A stretch of DNA of 64,000 bases. Source: Nitzschia sp. DOCU1. Taxonomy: Eukaryota; Bacillariophyta; Bacillariophyceae; Bacillariales; Bacillariaceae. The stretch lies in NCBI GenBank assembly GCA_951394045.1, contig OX595994.1:1612001-1676000 (forward strand). Reading direction: 5' to 3'. Positions 1-12,000 of this stretch are shown here, one piece after another (position 1 is the stretch's first letter; each line of letters starts with the position of its first letter). Below the pieces are notes generated by a model. It saw nothing but the letters and a program-made list of their open reading frames with translations, made no database searches and was not told where the DNA came from. A program made the translations under genes and the position numbers.

Positions 1-506
1 ATGTTGAATATGTATGCGTTTCGTCGATTTCTCGTCATCATCGTCATCGCGTCTCTCGTCGGTCGATCGGCACAGCGACGAAGATCCTTACTTCGCCTGT
101 TTGGGGGGAAATTAATTAGGGGGGGGGCGGGGGCATGAGGTAGCTAGGCTCGGCTTGGCTGGCGCTCTTGGCAAGATCTATCGTGATGAGAACAGTCAAA
201 AGAAAATGCCGGCTGGCGCTGGGGGATTTTCGTCTGTCTGTATGACGGGAGACGTGAGATCTTTCGCAAGGAAAGGCACAAAAGAGAGATGGGACGATGC
301 AAGGAGGATGGTGTTTTGGATAGAGGATGTGCCATCGCCATCAGTACTGTTTTCGGCCAACGAAACCATATACCAGCATCGGATATTCCCAGTGACGATC
401 ATGACAAAGTGAACAGAATGAACGATGGTAGCTACTTGAGAGAGTTGGATAGATAGAGTCGGTTAAGCATTGATCCTTCTCGACTCTCTTCTCGGAATAA
501 CCCCAA
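1..506. other. Gene-free left edge, upstream region of the first gene
   Basis: I see no convincing gene here. The short open frames on both strands overlap one another, have low-complexity translations and match no family I recognise. The stretch holds a run of G around 121-135 and presumably the promoter and 5' UTR of the gene that begins at 507. Confidence 0.6.
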
Positions 507-2084
507 ATGTCAGATCCCAAATTGACATGGAAGGCGAACTCATCACCATTTGCTGGCAGTAGCCTCAAGAAGAAGAAACGGCTCCGTCTCGTCCTATTGG
601 TGGGTTTTCTTGTGGGGGGCATCTTGGTGATTCAGTTGCAGCAAACGAGTCAAGACTCATGGACATCTACGACAACGAAATCGTATACGTGCCCGTTTCG
701 CAATCATTCTCGGTATTATGGATTGACCGAGGATGACTATCCTCCCCCGTTTTTGCGTTCCGCCTTTTATATTCACGGCAAGCCGCCCATGATACTATCC
801 GTGCAACAGCCCCCTTCCAAAGTGTGTTTCAAATCCCAACATCCAGCAATTATGGATGGCACCAATCCTACCATTGTATCTCTGGAACGACTCTTTCGAG
901 AATTGTCGCCGGAATCGTTAGAGCCGTGGCGATCCATTGTCAAAGTATTTCCGACAGCAGCCTATCTCGTCTCGAATACTTTCAAGAGTGCTCATCAATG
1001 TGACTACGATCTCGCCGAGTACAAGAAAGCCAAATATAACAACAATCAGGACGACTCACAGCAACGCCAACAGCCACCTGGTCGTCAACATCGCAACGAA
1101 GTCGATTTACTCTTGGTGGATGAATCCTTTGGAACGCTATGGCAAACGACCATTCAAACAAGCATAGAGTCTGGTGTTGCTCTTACCAGTAGTAGGTTGT
1201 CGGCGGATGATGCTCGACTGTTGGTTCATGATGGATCCTTATATCTTACTTTTAAACGTTATGGAGATCATGGAGGAAATGGGGCCGTCTTGTACTTGGC
1301 AAGGTTACAAGCCCAATTACCCGTACGGGGGAAAGAAGAATCATCACAAGAAGCAGTAGCCATGACGGTTCAAGCCACTCGGGAATGGGCCATGTGTTGT
1401 GGGAGGAATTTCATGGCACTCTCTTATACCATCACTCCCAAGTATACAACGTCTTTGGCCAAGGGTCACAGCACCAAGTCACCGTCGCCAAGTAGTAGTC
1501 AATTGTCCTTTTTGACATGGCCGGATCCAATTTGGGTTCAATCGTTGGATACAGCGTCGGCAGCAGCAGATAGTACTTCGATTCGTTTTGAGAACCCCAC
1601 GGAATCCAGTCGCAACGCCATGGGCAAATCCTCCAAATTTCATGGTACCAGTGGATTCTTGCTGTATTTGCCAAATACCCACGAATATTTGGGTGTCGGT
1701 CATATTCATCGAGAACGGAAGTGGGCCAAAGATCATCGGATAGATGCCAAATTTGGACACCATTACACTCATGCCTTTTTTACCATTTCGGCCGGTGAAC
1801 CCTACGCATTGACACGACTCTCCCAAGAATTTGTTTTGGGGAGTACTACCAATCCTCGGGATGCGGACATTATTCAATTTGTGAGTGGGATTGAGTGGAA
1901 AACGAAAATCAAGAAGGATCATAAGCAACAACAACAAGTGGTATTGGCGTATGGAGTCAATGACTGCGAAGGTGCCGTTGTCGTGGTGGATTGGGCGACC
2001 ATTGATCAAATGTTGTTGGCAGTGCCGGCCGGGTCGCAAGTGGTGCACACGATGAAGAATCTGTCACGGGAAGAGTTTCTATAG
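507..2084 (+). CDS. Type II membrane protein, glycan-active-like family, copy 1 (intronless)
   Basis: The 525-residue product starts at an ATG, has a Lys/Arg-rich cytosolic stub (residues 21-27) and one hydrophobic anchor at about 27-44, which suggests a Golgi or ER type II protein with a lumenal domain. I do not recognise a named family. The lumenal part has short well-kept blocks: YTCPFR, YYGLTEDDYPPPFLR, MDGTNP, LSFLTWPDP, GHIHRERKW, GHHYTHAFFTI and GVNDCEGAV. The last block resembles motifs of five-bladed propeller enzymes and glycosyltransferase-associated proteins, but that is inference. A paralogue with the same blocks in the same order lies at 3743-5347 and carries an intron that this copy lacks. 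The gene converges on the LarC-like gene, with 107 bp between the two stop codons. Confidence 0.85.
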   Translation: MSDPKLTWKANSSPFAGSSLKKKKRLRLVLLVGFLVGGILVIQLQQTSQDSWTSTTTKSYTCPFRNHSRYYGLTEDDYPPPFLRSAFYIHGKPPMILSVQQPPSKVCFKSQHPAIMDGTNPTIVSLERLFRELSPESLEPWRSIVKVFPTAAYLVSNTFKSAHQCDYDLAEYKKAKYNNNQDDSQQRQQPPGRQHRNEVDLLLVDESFGTLWQTTIQTSIESGVALTSSRLSADDARLLVHDGSLYLTFKRYGDHGGNGAVLYLARLQAQLPVRGKEESSQEAVAMTVQATREWAMCCGRNFMALSYTITPKYTTSLAKGHSTKSPSPSSSQLSFLTWPDPIWVQSLDTASAAADSTSIRFENPTESSRNAMGKSSKFHGTSGFLLYLPNTHEYLGVGHIHRERKWAKDHRIDAKFGHHYTHAFFTISAGEPYALTRLSQEFVLGSTTNPRDADIIQFVSGIEWKTKIKKDHKQQQQVVLAYGVNDCEGAVVVVDWATIDQMLLAVPAGSQVVHTMKNLSREEFL

Positions 2085-2191
2085 GCAAGACAAGAGCAAT
2101 ACTAGTAATAATAGCATTCATGCATCGTTTCCCCTTGATAGAGAATTATCGTCGACGAAGTAGAATCCCAAAGGGAGCGACTTTTGTCGTG

Positions 2192-3262
2192 CTACTCTGA
2201 CGCCTTGCCAGGGACAACGGAATCTCCTAGCATCAATCGAACAATATTGGGGTGCTTTTGGAAATCCTTCGTCCCCGCTCCATGTCCTACGGATCGTATT
2301 GTAAAACAGGGTGGTCGTCCATCGCCAAAGACCGGTGCGCCATTCTCATCCTTTTTCTTCATGGTCAATGCCCGCAACAAAGCCGCCCCAGTCGGAGTTA
2401 CCAGCTCCCCAGTCACACCCGGCGGGCCCGGACAAGTAGGCATTCCTACCATTAATCGTAATGTTGCTGGCGCCGGAACAGGCATGAGCCCATGCATACC
2501 CCAACAGGTTCCTTCTCCCAATGGCAGTCGGGAGCAAGAAACGGTCGTTACTCCTAGCGCGTCCAAAGCAATTAATGTTCCGACCGTATCCACAATGCTA
2601 TCGATAGCTCCTACTTCGTGGAAATGAACAGTATCAATGCCATTTGCTCCATGCGTCTTTGCTTCGGCATGTGCCAATTCGGTAAATACTTGAATGGCCT
2701 TGTCACGGACCCACGGAACGATGAATTCGGAAGAAGACGCTTCCAACATGCTTTGAATCTGTGGGAGATTTCGTAGTGGCCCAGTATCCTTTTTCTCATC
2801 ATCGTGGTGATCATGATGATTGTGGGTATGAGATGGACTCTGTTCCAACACATTGTGGTCGTGATGATGATCGTGGCTGTGGCTGTGATTGTGATTGTGA
2901 TTGTGATGATCGTGGCTGTGTTGGTGTTGATGATTGTGGTCGTGGCCATGGTCATGGGGATTTCTTTCTGAAATATTTGACTTGGGGACTGGAGCTGCAG
3001 CATGATTATAGCGGCTGTGAACCTCGACATGAAGGGCTGCAATGGATGCCATTTCTCCCCTCTGCACTCGACGAATGGAAATGTCAAAGTCATTGGCAAT
3101 CTCTGGAAGCCCTTTCTTGAGACAATGTCGGACGTGAGCGAGAAATCTTTCGGGGTCACCAGATGCATCGAGACAGGATGCCAATAGCATATCACCAGCG
3201 GCACCCGAGAAACAGTCAAAGTGGGCATGCCGCGCCTCGTGGGGTCTTTGCCAGTCGGTCAT
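2192..3262 (-). CDS. LarC-type nickel-insertion protein, LarC1 half only
   Basis: LarC proteins insert nickel into the pincer cofactor of lactate racemase-type enzymes. The 356-residue product opens with the family's FDCFSGAAGDM motif (residues 15-25), has the conserved VHFHEVGAIDSIVD block at 212-225, and continues with PLGEGTCWGMHG and PGVTGELVTPTGAALL. Residues 101-153 are a very His-rich stretch (HDHGHDHN and similar), a likely metal-binding loop also known in bacterial LarC. The frame stays open upstream to 3436 but has no ATG there. I chose the ATG at 3262 because the family motif then sits at its usual distance from the N terminus. The protein ends where bacterial LarC1 ends, and only 107 bp follow before the next gene, so no LarC2 part is encoded here. 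No targeting signal is evident from the chosen start. Confidence 0.85.
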   Translation of the reverse strand: MTDWQRPHEARHAHFDCFSGAAGDMLLASCLDASGDPERFLAHVRHCLKKGLPEIANDFDISIRRVQRGEMASIAALHVEVHSRYNHAAAPVPKSNISERNPHDHGHDHNHQHQHSHDHHNHNHNHSHSHDHHHDHNVLEQSPSHTHNHHDHHDDEKKDTGPLRNLPQIQSMLEASSSEFIVPWVRDKAIQVFTELAHAEAKTHGANGIDTVHFHEVGAIDSIVDTVGTLIALDALGVTTVSCSRLPLGEGTCWGMHGLMPVPAPATLRLMVGMPTCPGPPGVTGELVTPTGAALLRALTMKKKDENGAPVFGDGRPPCFTIRSVGHGAGTKDFQKHPNIVRLMLGDSVVPGKASE

Positions 3263-3742
3263 AATGTCGTCGTTCTTCCCGTCTATTTTGCTTCCACTGC
3301 TACTCGCTGCGATGTGCGACTTTAACAGAGCCGAGTTGACAAAGACTTTTCTGACTAGTGCTAGTTTCCACTCATCGTCATCGTCGACGGGCCATGCGAA
3401 ATGAAAGGTAGAGGTGGCAGGCAGATGAAGGTGCAATGATGTTTTTTTTGGTTGATGGCGGCGAGAGGCGAGAGAAAAATGAAAAACACGTCATCGTCTT
3501 CGACTTCTTCGAACAACTTTTCCATTCATGAATGGGTCATGACTGATTTAGCCTTCGCTCCCGCCATTTTTTCACTGGAAAAACCGAATAGCACGATCGA
3601 TGAGATGCCGGTACCAGGTACACGATCAAAACTCATTCTTTGTCCGCCTCACTGCGGCATAGGAATTCCTTTTGCATATTATGAAGACAAGTGTTCAATG
3701 AGAGGTGTAACTATATAACTACTAGTGGTTCTGATATTCAGA
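3263..3742. promoter_or_regulatory. Divergent intergenic region between the LarC-like gene and membrane protein copy 2
   Basis: These 480 bp separate two divergently read genes, so both promoters should lie here. On the minus strand the LarC frame remains open to 3436 without an ATG, so part of it could be 5' UTR or an upstream exon. I see no recognisable motif. Confidence 0.4.
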
Positions 3743-5347
3743 ATGTCAGAGCATGTGGAAAGCTCCACGACGGACAAGGCAAATCTGATGGGAGGGGCTT
3801 CGAAAGGAGGAGATTGCCGTCGTTGTCAGAAAGGACTCTGTTATTTCTGTATTGTGGCGGCTTTTGTACTTTCTCAGCTAAAACTTCAGACTCGAATGGC
3901 CCCAGTCCAACTTTTTGCTGCCAATGAAATCGCGCTCGAACCATATACCTGTCCCTTTCGAGACTACGAAAGCAAGCCGGACCGCTTCTATGGCCTTACC
4001 GCCGAAGATTATCCACCGCCGTTCCTGCGATCCTCTTTTTATATCTACAGCAAAGCGCCAATCCTCCTGCCGTTATCAAAACCAGAGAGTGGTGGCAAGG
4101 TTTGTAGTCGCCTTCGAACCTCAGGAGAAGTACTCGAGATGGACGGAACAAATCCATCACTATTATCCTTTGACAGGCTTCGGCACGAAGTTTCTTCCGA
4201 TATATTCCCGTGGAAGCAGTTGCTGGCGATAGATCCGACTTCGATGTACTTGGTGTCCAGCACCTTCAAGAGGAACAATCAATGTACATATTTCAATCAA
4301 AATCAAAAGGGTCAGAAAACTCATTTCCGTTCAATGGAGGGTCGGCTATCAAAGGACGCGGATCTTTTGATTGTTGATTCCAACATTCAAACACTTTGGC
4401 AGACCCACATTTTTGAAGCGAGTACCTTTCACGAGAAACCTGTGCACTACTCAGCCGATGATGTCAGGATCTTTGTTCATGATGGAGAGATTTGGATGAG
4501 TTACAAGCGCTACGAAGTCTTTGGCAAGGCGCAGCGAATCAACAGGCTCCGATTCGAATTTCACTCAACGCCGTCCGAAACTGCGCTCGTGGCTCTGGCT
4601 GACTCTAGGGAAGAGATCGAGATTTGCTGTGGACGAAATTTTGGAGCGTTATCTAGAAATACAGGCACTGGAAATCTCTCGTTCTTAACTTGGCCGGATC
4701 CTGTGTGGCTTCAGGAATTGAACACTCGAGAGCTACTTGCCGGCGGAAATGGAACACGGATTTCCTTCACCGACCCGGATCACATCAAGAGTCGAATGCC
4801 AAACAAGAAAGCATCTGATTTCCATGGAACAAGCAATCAGCTATTGTATATTCCCGAGTGGGATGAGTACCTCTGCATCGGCCACATACATCGAGAACGA
4901 AAGTAAGTAGAATCATGCATCTGTGTGGATACATGTTGTCGCCAGTCACTCAGTTGTTTCTCTACATCTAGGTGGGCCCTAGATCCGAGAAGAGATGCAG
5001 CATATGGTCATCACTATACACACGCTTTCTTTACGATATCCGGCAAAGCTCCGCACATGTTAAAACGTTTGTCCCAAGAATTTCTATTTCCCAGCAACGT
5101 TCCACAGTTTTCTATGGACGCCGACGTCGTTCAATTTGCGTCCGGGCTGGAATGGGTTCCATCATCAACAGAAAAGCAAATCGCGATTGGCTACGGGATC
5201 AACGATTGTGAAGGAGCCGTGGTCACGGTCGAATGGAGCCAAGTGGAATCCATGCTAGTTTCAGTGAACGAAGGAAGCCATGTGGCGCAAAACATGCGAA
5301 ACGTATCGCGCGATGAATTCGTCGCGGTACATCGCGGGTTGTCGTAG
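3743..5347 (+). CDS. Type II membrane protein, glycan-active-like family, copy 2 (one intron)
   Basis: This is a paralogue of the gene at 507-2084, with the same motif blocks (YTCPFR, YGLTAEDYPPPFLR, MDGTNP, LSFLTWPDP, GHIHRERKW, GHHYTHAFFTI, GINDCEGAV). Two exons, 3743-4902 and 4972-5347, give 511 residues. The intron 4903-4971 starts GTAAGT and ends CTAG, and joining restores RERKW exactly as in copy 1. The open frame begins earlier at a GTG, but the first ATG is at 3743. A hydrophobic anchor at about residues 31-46 follows a Cys/Lys-rich stub, so type II topology is likely. Function is not established. The conserved order of blocks suggests a lumenal carbohydrate-active or carbohydrate-binding domain. 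Confidence 0.85.
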
Positions 5348-5580
5348 CGTACATGATGCTAGTTTACATTGGCGCATATGCGATGATTCGCCGGCTATTG
5401 TTACTGCTGTCAAGCCCGCCAAATTTGCGTCTGAAATGTTCTGGTGACAGATTGCTGTAGTTGACAACCGTTTCGAGGTTTCAAGTCCAAACTGAGACTT
5501 TTACGTCCTCCCGAGACCGATCACCGCTTCCCGAGCCCTCTATTTCTGCGGAAAGTGTCCCCATGATGAAAAAACGCCGA

Positions 5581-7565
5581 TCACGGTAACGATAAACTGC
5601 CACTTCCGCCGTTCATAGCCAGCAGGTGCATTTCTCGTTCGACTTTCTTTTTCTTGGTCAGCCATTTATTGATCATTGACTCCTCCCCGTCCAAGAGCAG
5701 AAGTTCCCAGCCCTCAAAAATACATGGCAAGATGAACATGCGTGCCGGAATACATAACAGTGCCATCATGGGGAAGCCTGCAGAAAGAATAGCTGTGTTT
5801 TGTACCAAGAATACCCCCCCGAACAGAACGAGTTCGATGGCGGTGTACATGTGGACCCTCCAGGTCTCGATCTGACCGGTCCATGGCGCCGGAGCGTATT
5901 TCATTGGCTGCTGGAAAAACATGAGAAGTCGCTTCCAGAATTCGATTGTGGAGACGAGCGACATTCCCATGTATACCAACACCCCATACAGGACCGGCAT
6001 CGGAATAAGTTGCATAACGGGAAGCACAAGTAAGGACAGCCCAAGCATGATGTGACTGAAGAACATCGTCAACCGTGTCTCCTGGACGCAGATAATGTTT
6101 CCTTGCTTGTCCTTTTCTGCCAATGCATTCAAATGAATGAGGCCCGGGACGGTTGTAGCGACCAGCCATGGCAACCCAAGCATGGCGTTGAGAAAGTTAA
6201 AGGCTCCGTTCAAGATCAAGTCATAGTTGTATGCGATCCCGTGTTGGAGCTTGTTTTCTTTTCGGTTGATAAACTGCCAGGTGATGCCGTTGTCCATGAA
6301 AATCAAACAAAATGCCAACAATGCGGGCCCCGCCGCCATCATCGGGACCCAGGCTTGTCCATTCAAGTCCCCAAATGAGACGAACCAGCTTCTTGGGAGG
6401 AAGGCTGCAGGCTGGTCTGGACAGTCGGTTGGCCAGTACGTACGACAAGTATCGTCGCAGCACTTGAAGGTGGGCTCGACTTGATCTGGGATGTTGAGAT
6501 TCTGTACCGGAATATCTTCAAACACGTACTCGTTGATCACTGTCATGATGACGACAGAGAAAACTACGGCAAAGTCGTGAAGGAAAGTTCTGAATTGATC
6601 ACCACAAAAGAAGGAAGAAAACCGAAATGATCTGAAGAAAAATATCAACGCGGTCGTTCCGAAGCCGAGGATGACGCTCAACAGGGCTGTTGCCATATAG
6701 TCGTATTCAGGCCCGTCCTCCATGGTGACGTAAAATGGGTTTTCCGGGTCGAAGTATCGAAGGATTCCGGAGTAGGAGAAGGGATCGCCGATAGCATCCA
6801 TGAAGAAAATTGAAATGATCAGCAATCCAAAAATTTCGTCAGTGAAGCGCGTGCACAGTCTGATGACTCTTCCCATGTCAAACAGACCAGCGACGACAGT
6901 ATAAAAAGCTAACCAAACGGATACCCATAGATTGAACGTCAGGAACGGCACGTCGACGGCTTCAGCAATGGCTACGAGTGCCCGAGTGAAGGCCAAACAT
7001 GGTCCAGTCGCGCCAACTATACAGACCGGCATACCCCCAATGAGACTGTAGGTGATCCCAACCCATACAGTGCTGTAGAATAGGAAGGATTTGTTCTGAG
7101 TATAGATTCCGTTTCAAACCCATGATGTGTACTTGAACTTACGCTAGTAGCGTCTCCACAGCCCCGATCTCATTGCCCGTTACAGCACCGTATCCAGCAC
7201 CAAATGTTAGAGTCGGCGCGATGACGGAAATGAACATCACAAGTGTTACTATTTGGTGGAAACACGATGTTGCATGAGTCTAGCCGAGCTTGATTTGTTG
7301 CCATTGAACTCCAAACATTCAACTTACCAGCTATTGTCTTTTGATTAAAGTTTGTCATTTCCTTGTTCCACCAAGTTCCTGCTGTATTTGCAATGTCTTC
7401 AACGATACCGGAGCCCCACAACCGACCTTTTGCAAACTCCACTTTACCCGCGTCCGGCAGCAAATCCTGGTTATTGAACTTCGGCCTCTCGTCGGCCGAT
7501 TCGACGCTTCCGTCCATTTTGCTGCTATCGGGAGAACCTAATGTCATATCAGCAGATTTAGCCAT
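5581..7565 (-). CDS. SLC4-family anion (bicarbonate) transporter
   Basis: Three exons on the minus strand, 7565-7328, 7248-7143 and 7072-5581, join in frame to 611 residues. Both introns are GT-AG and both junctions restore codons inside the first membrane segment (VTLVMFISVIAPTLTFGAGY, then GNEIGAVETLLATVWVG). The protein has a short soluble N terminus of about 80 residues and then the multi-span HCO3-cotransporter core, with the GGMPVCIVGATGPCLAF block early and MLGLPWLVATTVPGLIHLNAL later. It lacks the large cytosolic domain of animal AE and NBC proteins, as in borate and algal members. In diatoms SLC4 proteins import bicarbonate for the carbon-concentrating mechanism. Borate export is the main alternative. 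Localisation to the plasma membrane is inferred from the family. Confidence 0.93.
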
Positions 7566-8990
7566 GGTGATGGGGAATCACAACAAAGGTATGTTGGATG
7601 CATGTATTTGCAAAGAATGTACCCGGTAGTAGCTTGTCGCCTCACCGCGACATCGCGAACGATTGATATTATTTTCGACGTCATTTTGAGGTATCACACC
7701 ATGTTTTTGATTGGATCCTCCTAAGATTTTTTTTGGAAAGAAGTAATAGTTCTAGAAAGGTGAGAACTTCAAACGCGGATCTCTGAAGAGGCATATTTAC
7801 AGCGAGGGCCACGACAGTACTTTCGTCCCAAGAATGTTGAAAATACCTCATTCGAGAAGGCTACCATTTCTTTAAAATACTACGAGAGATAAAATTGCCC
7901 CCTATGTTTTCAAGTCGTAATAGTACCTGGTATTGTTCTTCTTCAACAACGAAATATCAAATGTGTAGTCGAAAGATGCTCTTTGCACGTCCTCCGAGTT
8001 CCAGCCAGACTCGCAGGAGAATACGTCATTTCGTCACAGTCAAGCTTGACCTCGCTATCGCCACGACGACAACGATGATGCCGTAACCCGTTTTTTACTC
8101 TTTAAAGTGTGTTATGAATGATAAGCCGACGGCGGATTTCATGTGTCGACCGTTGCTCTGTACGGTCGTCTGGGTGTCCTACGCTCGCTGCTTTCGTAGC
8201 GGATGGCTAAACTATGTTTTGCTTGCTATTGCCTGTCAAAGTGGCCATGCCAAAGAAATGTTGTTTTCTTGACCTGGTTGAATTCATGAGCAGAAGGATA
8301 CGTGATGCTGGGCGGCTATCACCATTACTTGTATGCTGCTGAGGACCTTCTCTTCTCTGCTGTAGAAGATACAACTTTTACCGGTAGTAGCTCTCATACA
8401 ACGGAGTAGTATACGTAGATTAGTACTCTAGTAGAGAGATGTGAGTTTGCTTTGGGGTAGCCTGAATTATTAGGAGAAGTAAAGCACAGTAGTACTTTCT
8501 GTACTCTACTACCGGTAGTCAGAGACTACCAGGTATCATACTCTCTTTAAGTACGCGAGCCAATAGTTGATATCATTATTGGCACGAAGTTCTGGGGCCG
8601 AAGTGGTCGGAGAAGTCGAATCCGAGGCCTCTCGCTCTTTCCCGCTCTTTTCGTCGTTTTCCGGGTCCTTTTCAAAATTCAAATATGCCCTATTTAGAGC
8701 GATTTTTGACCGGCCAGCGCGAATTGGAATTCAATCATAGAAAGTAACAGAACACCGCGAAACGGTATTTTCGTCAATATTAGTGCCTATGTTGACGGTT
8801 AATTTTGATGAATAGAGAAAAACGTGTCTAGAGTGTCACATTGGACATCCATTTGAAACGGTTGCGACACAATTTAACGCTTATGCGTAAAACATCTGGG
8901 CAAACTACCTTTTGCTTTTGCGCATCGAAAAATGGTTTTCAACTTTTGCGCACCTGCACTTTACATTGGGGGTGAATATGCTATAATGCT
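7566..8990. other. Intergenic region with CTACCGGTAG-type palindromes
   Basis: I see no gene. Small open frames, such as one at 7895-8086, look random. Between about 8370 and 8560 there are repeated short palindromic words built on TACCGGTAGTA, CTACTACCGGTAG and TAGTACTCTAGTAG. The right part (from about 8870) has the GCGTAA and TTGCGCA words that also mark the neighbouring Helitron, so the left end of that element probably lies here. I could not identify a clear CTRR end or terminal hairpin. Confidence 0.5.
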
Positions 8991-9005
8991 TTAATTTGTC
9001 ACTTC

Positions 9006-12000
9006 TCAATGACTCAGTCTGTTTCTCAAACGCTCCATCATAGCCAAGTAATCAGGATCTGGGGTAAATGAAATATCTTCTGGCATAGGTTTCATCAGAA
9101 ACAAACCGTTTCGCGTTCGTACACGTGAAAGAACCACATAGGCCCAATTGCGGGTACGGCTCCAATCCATTATCACCAAGCTGTCCATCGATTTACCCTG
9201 GAGTTTATGCACAGTTGTTGCGTAGTTCAGCACCGCCGGAACAAAGTGTCATCCAATCGAAGATCACGCTTCTCGTTGTAGTTTAGTTTGATGAGATTCA
9301 CATCATTGATGTCGACGGTATTGACCCAACGTCCATGTACTTTCATTGGTGTCAATTGTGCATCTGGTTTCAAAACGATGTGATCAAACGTGCAGCATGT
9401 GCCATTGGCAATTCCTTTTGATACATCAATGTTGTCGCTCACCATCAACTCGCAACCTTTGAACAACCCAAGGAACGGATCAACTTTGTAGGATTGTTGT
9501 TTAACGTGCGCATCTGAGCAATTTTCCCAAAGGTAGTGTTGCGTTTTTGCATCAAGCTGTATTTTGGAATCACCCCAATTTCCGGAACTCCGAACGATGA
9601 TTGCGCCATTTGGTATTGGCATTGCTTCATCTTCATAATGAAATCTCTCCAAGTAGCATCGAAACACGTTTGCGTTAATCGCGGACCTTTTTCGATTGGT
9701 GTAAACCGCATATCGAGCAGTAAGATCTTTAGGAATCTCCAAGTCGTTGTTCTCCATATCACGAGTTGCAAGGATTTCTCTTAGTTTGGTTGGGTCCCCA
9801 TCCCGTGCTTGTGCCATTGCTTCCCCAAGCTCTGGATCATCCTTGTAGCGATGCGTACCATCCAGTTCGACCATCACATTCAATGCAATTTCCCAGATGG
9901 GACTTGGCGGTCCTTTGTAAATTGGTGTTCCTCCGAAACCTTCGAGTTGACAAAAGTCCCCAAGAAAAAGAATTGGTATCCTTCCATAAGGATATTCTTG
10001 GCATTGAGATTCTCCTTTGCACCGTTCTGAAATTCGAGCCAAATTTCCCATATGAGCGAAAGAAATCTCATCAATGATGTAAAGACGGGTATCCGCTGCT
10101 CTTTGAATATCTTCATTCGTAACGTCCCGATCTTTCCAAAGTCCAAACAATCGATGTGTTGTGTCTCCCAGAATCTCACTTGCCGCTGCACCCGTCATTG
10201 CGCTTACACGAATGGTATCTGACGTGAATTGGTGATCAATATTGGCACTGAAAGCTTTTGCATACGCCATCAAGGATTCAAGAATGCGGGCTATAGCAAA
10301 GTCGTTAGTCTAGAAATCCAATGGTTTCGCAAACCAATCAATTCGGTAACAAAATACTTACATTTTCCGGCACCAGCTGGACCAGTGATGAACATTACCA
10401 AAGGTGCGTTGCTTCTATCGCGTCTAGCAATGAGTTGCTTCAGCCCTTCCAATGCAAGCAAATCACCAAAACCAGTCGCATCATCATAAAACGTTTTGAC
10501 ATAGGTTGCAGCCAACACTTCAAATGCTCGTTGTTGCTTCTCGTCTAGTTTGTCGCGTCTGCCCCATGCAATAATGGAGTCCTTGGATCCCGTGGCGTAT
10601 CTAGGTTGATTTACTGTTTCGTACGAAGTTCCATCCGTGGACGACACCAATGTGTTTAACGTGGCCACAGAACAAACAAACCGTCGTTTTGGATCATCTG
10701 CATCGGTAGTATTTCTGGTGACGGATTGGGCGGGCGGCGCATAAGCGATCACTGTGCGTAAAGGCGTATATTGCGTCGCATCTGGCGAGATCATAATTGC
10801 ACTTGATACTTCGTCATTGCTGACAAAACTTGGTGCAACTTCGCGATAAGCTGCATTGTTCAATCCATACGATGTTCCAAATAGATCACTCTCCGCTGCC
10901 ATTGCATTACGCAGATGGGCTTTGTTTGCCGCCGCATCAAAATCATCGTCACGCGCAATAACGGTGGGTTCTTCTTCTTCTTCCAAGGTTGTTTCATCTG
11001 TCAATGGGTTAGTAGGTAATCGAACTCGTAAGGAATTGTGAATGTCTTGAATGTTGTTCGCAATTCTTTTGACCTCATCGGTGATGATGGATAAGTTAGC
11101 TCGAAATGCTTCTTGGTAGGATGCATGTTCTCCCAAAAGATCCTCAAATTTCCAAAATGGTTTGAACAACAGAAGAAACCGACGGCTGTATGTTTCTCTT
11201 TTTTCATAGTATTGCGAATCGGGGTTGACTGGTGTCGAATCCAACAGCGACCCACCGAGTTCATTCGTACTTGTCAGAAAGGACCAGGGAATGACTCCCA
11301 CCTTTGGTTTACGGTGCTCAATGATTGCATGCGTACTGCGTAATGGATGCCCTTCATCAAATTCGTATACTTCATGTGAAACACTTGTTGCGACACTTAG
11401 ACACAAAACTTCCGTTTGTTGAAAGAACTGGAAGAATGACATGTAGTGAAACCTTTCACCACGATAGATGTAATGCATTGGTCGTAGATAGAATGCAAGT
11501 TTGCCATCTACAAGTCGGAAAACTCCACCAGTCTTTTTCTTCAACATCCAAGACTCTGCTGAATGAACAGGAATGTTCACCGTTTCATGGGAAAAACGAA
11601 ACCTCGACCCTCGTATTGACAAATAATGTGCCATGGGGGCTGCACATATATGTGCGCGACAATGGGAATAAATGCTTCCCAACATTCTTCTGAATCCCTC
11701 TTCATGTGGCGAGATGTCACTCTCCGTTTCTTGCAAACGTTGTTCAATCATCCTTGCCATTGTGTCAGAAACGAGTTTGAAACCGGCGTTATCTTCTTTT
11801 TGGGTCGGCTTGACGTTGTAGCTAGTAGTGTAGAAGACTGCCGGTCCATTGATCCCTGCCCTGACATTTGTATTGTAACCTAGGGACGTTGTCAACAATG
11901 GAGAATGAACATTCATGAATACATCCTGTAAACGTCGAGCAGGTTCGTAGATAAACAAACAGCGGGGATTGCGACGTCCATACAAATCACACCAATCATC

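Noticed and set aside
8700..9005. Possible Helitron 3' terminus (CTRR with hairpin) on the minus strand
   Set aside because: Several TTAG/CTAG words occur, but none is preceded by a convincing hairpin, so no end was called.
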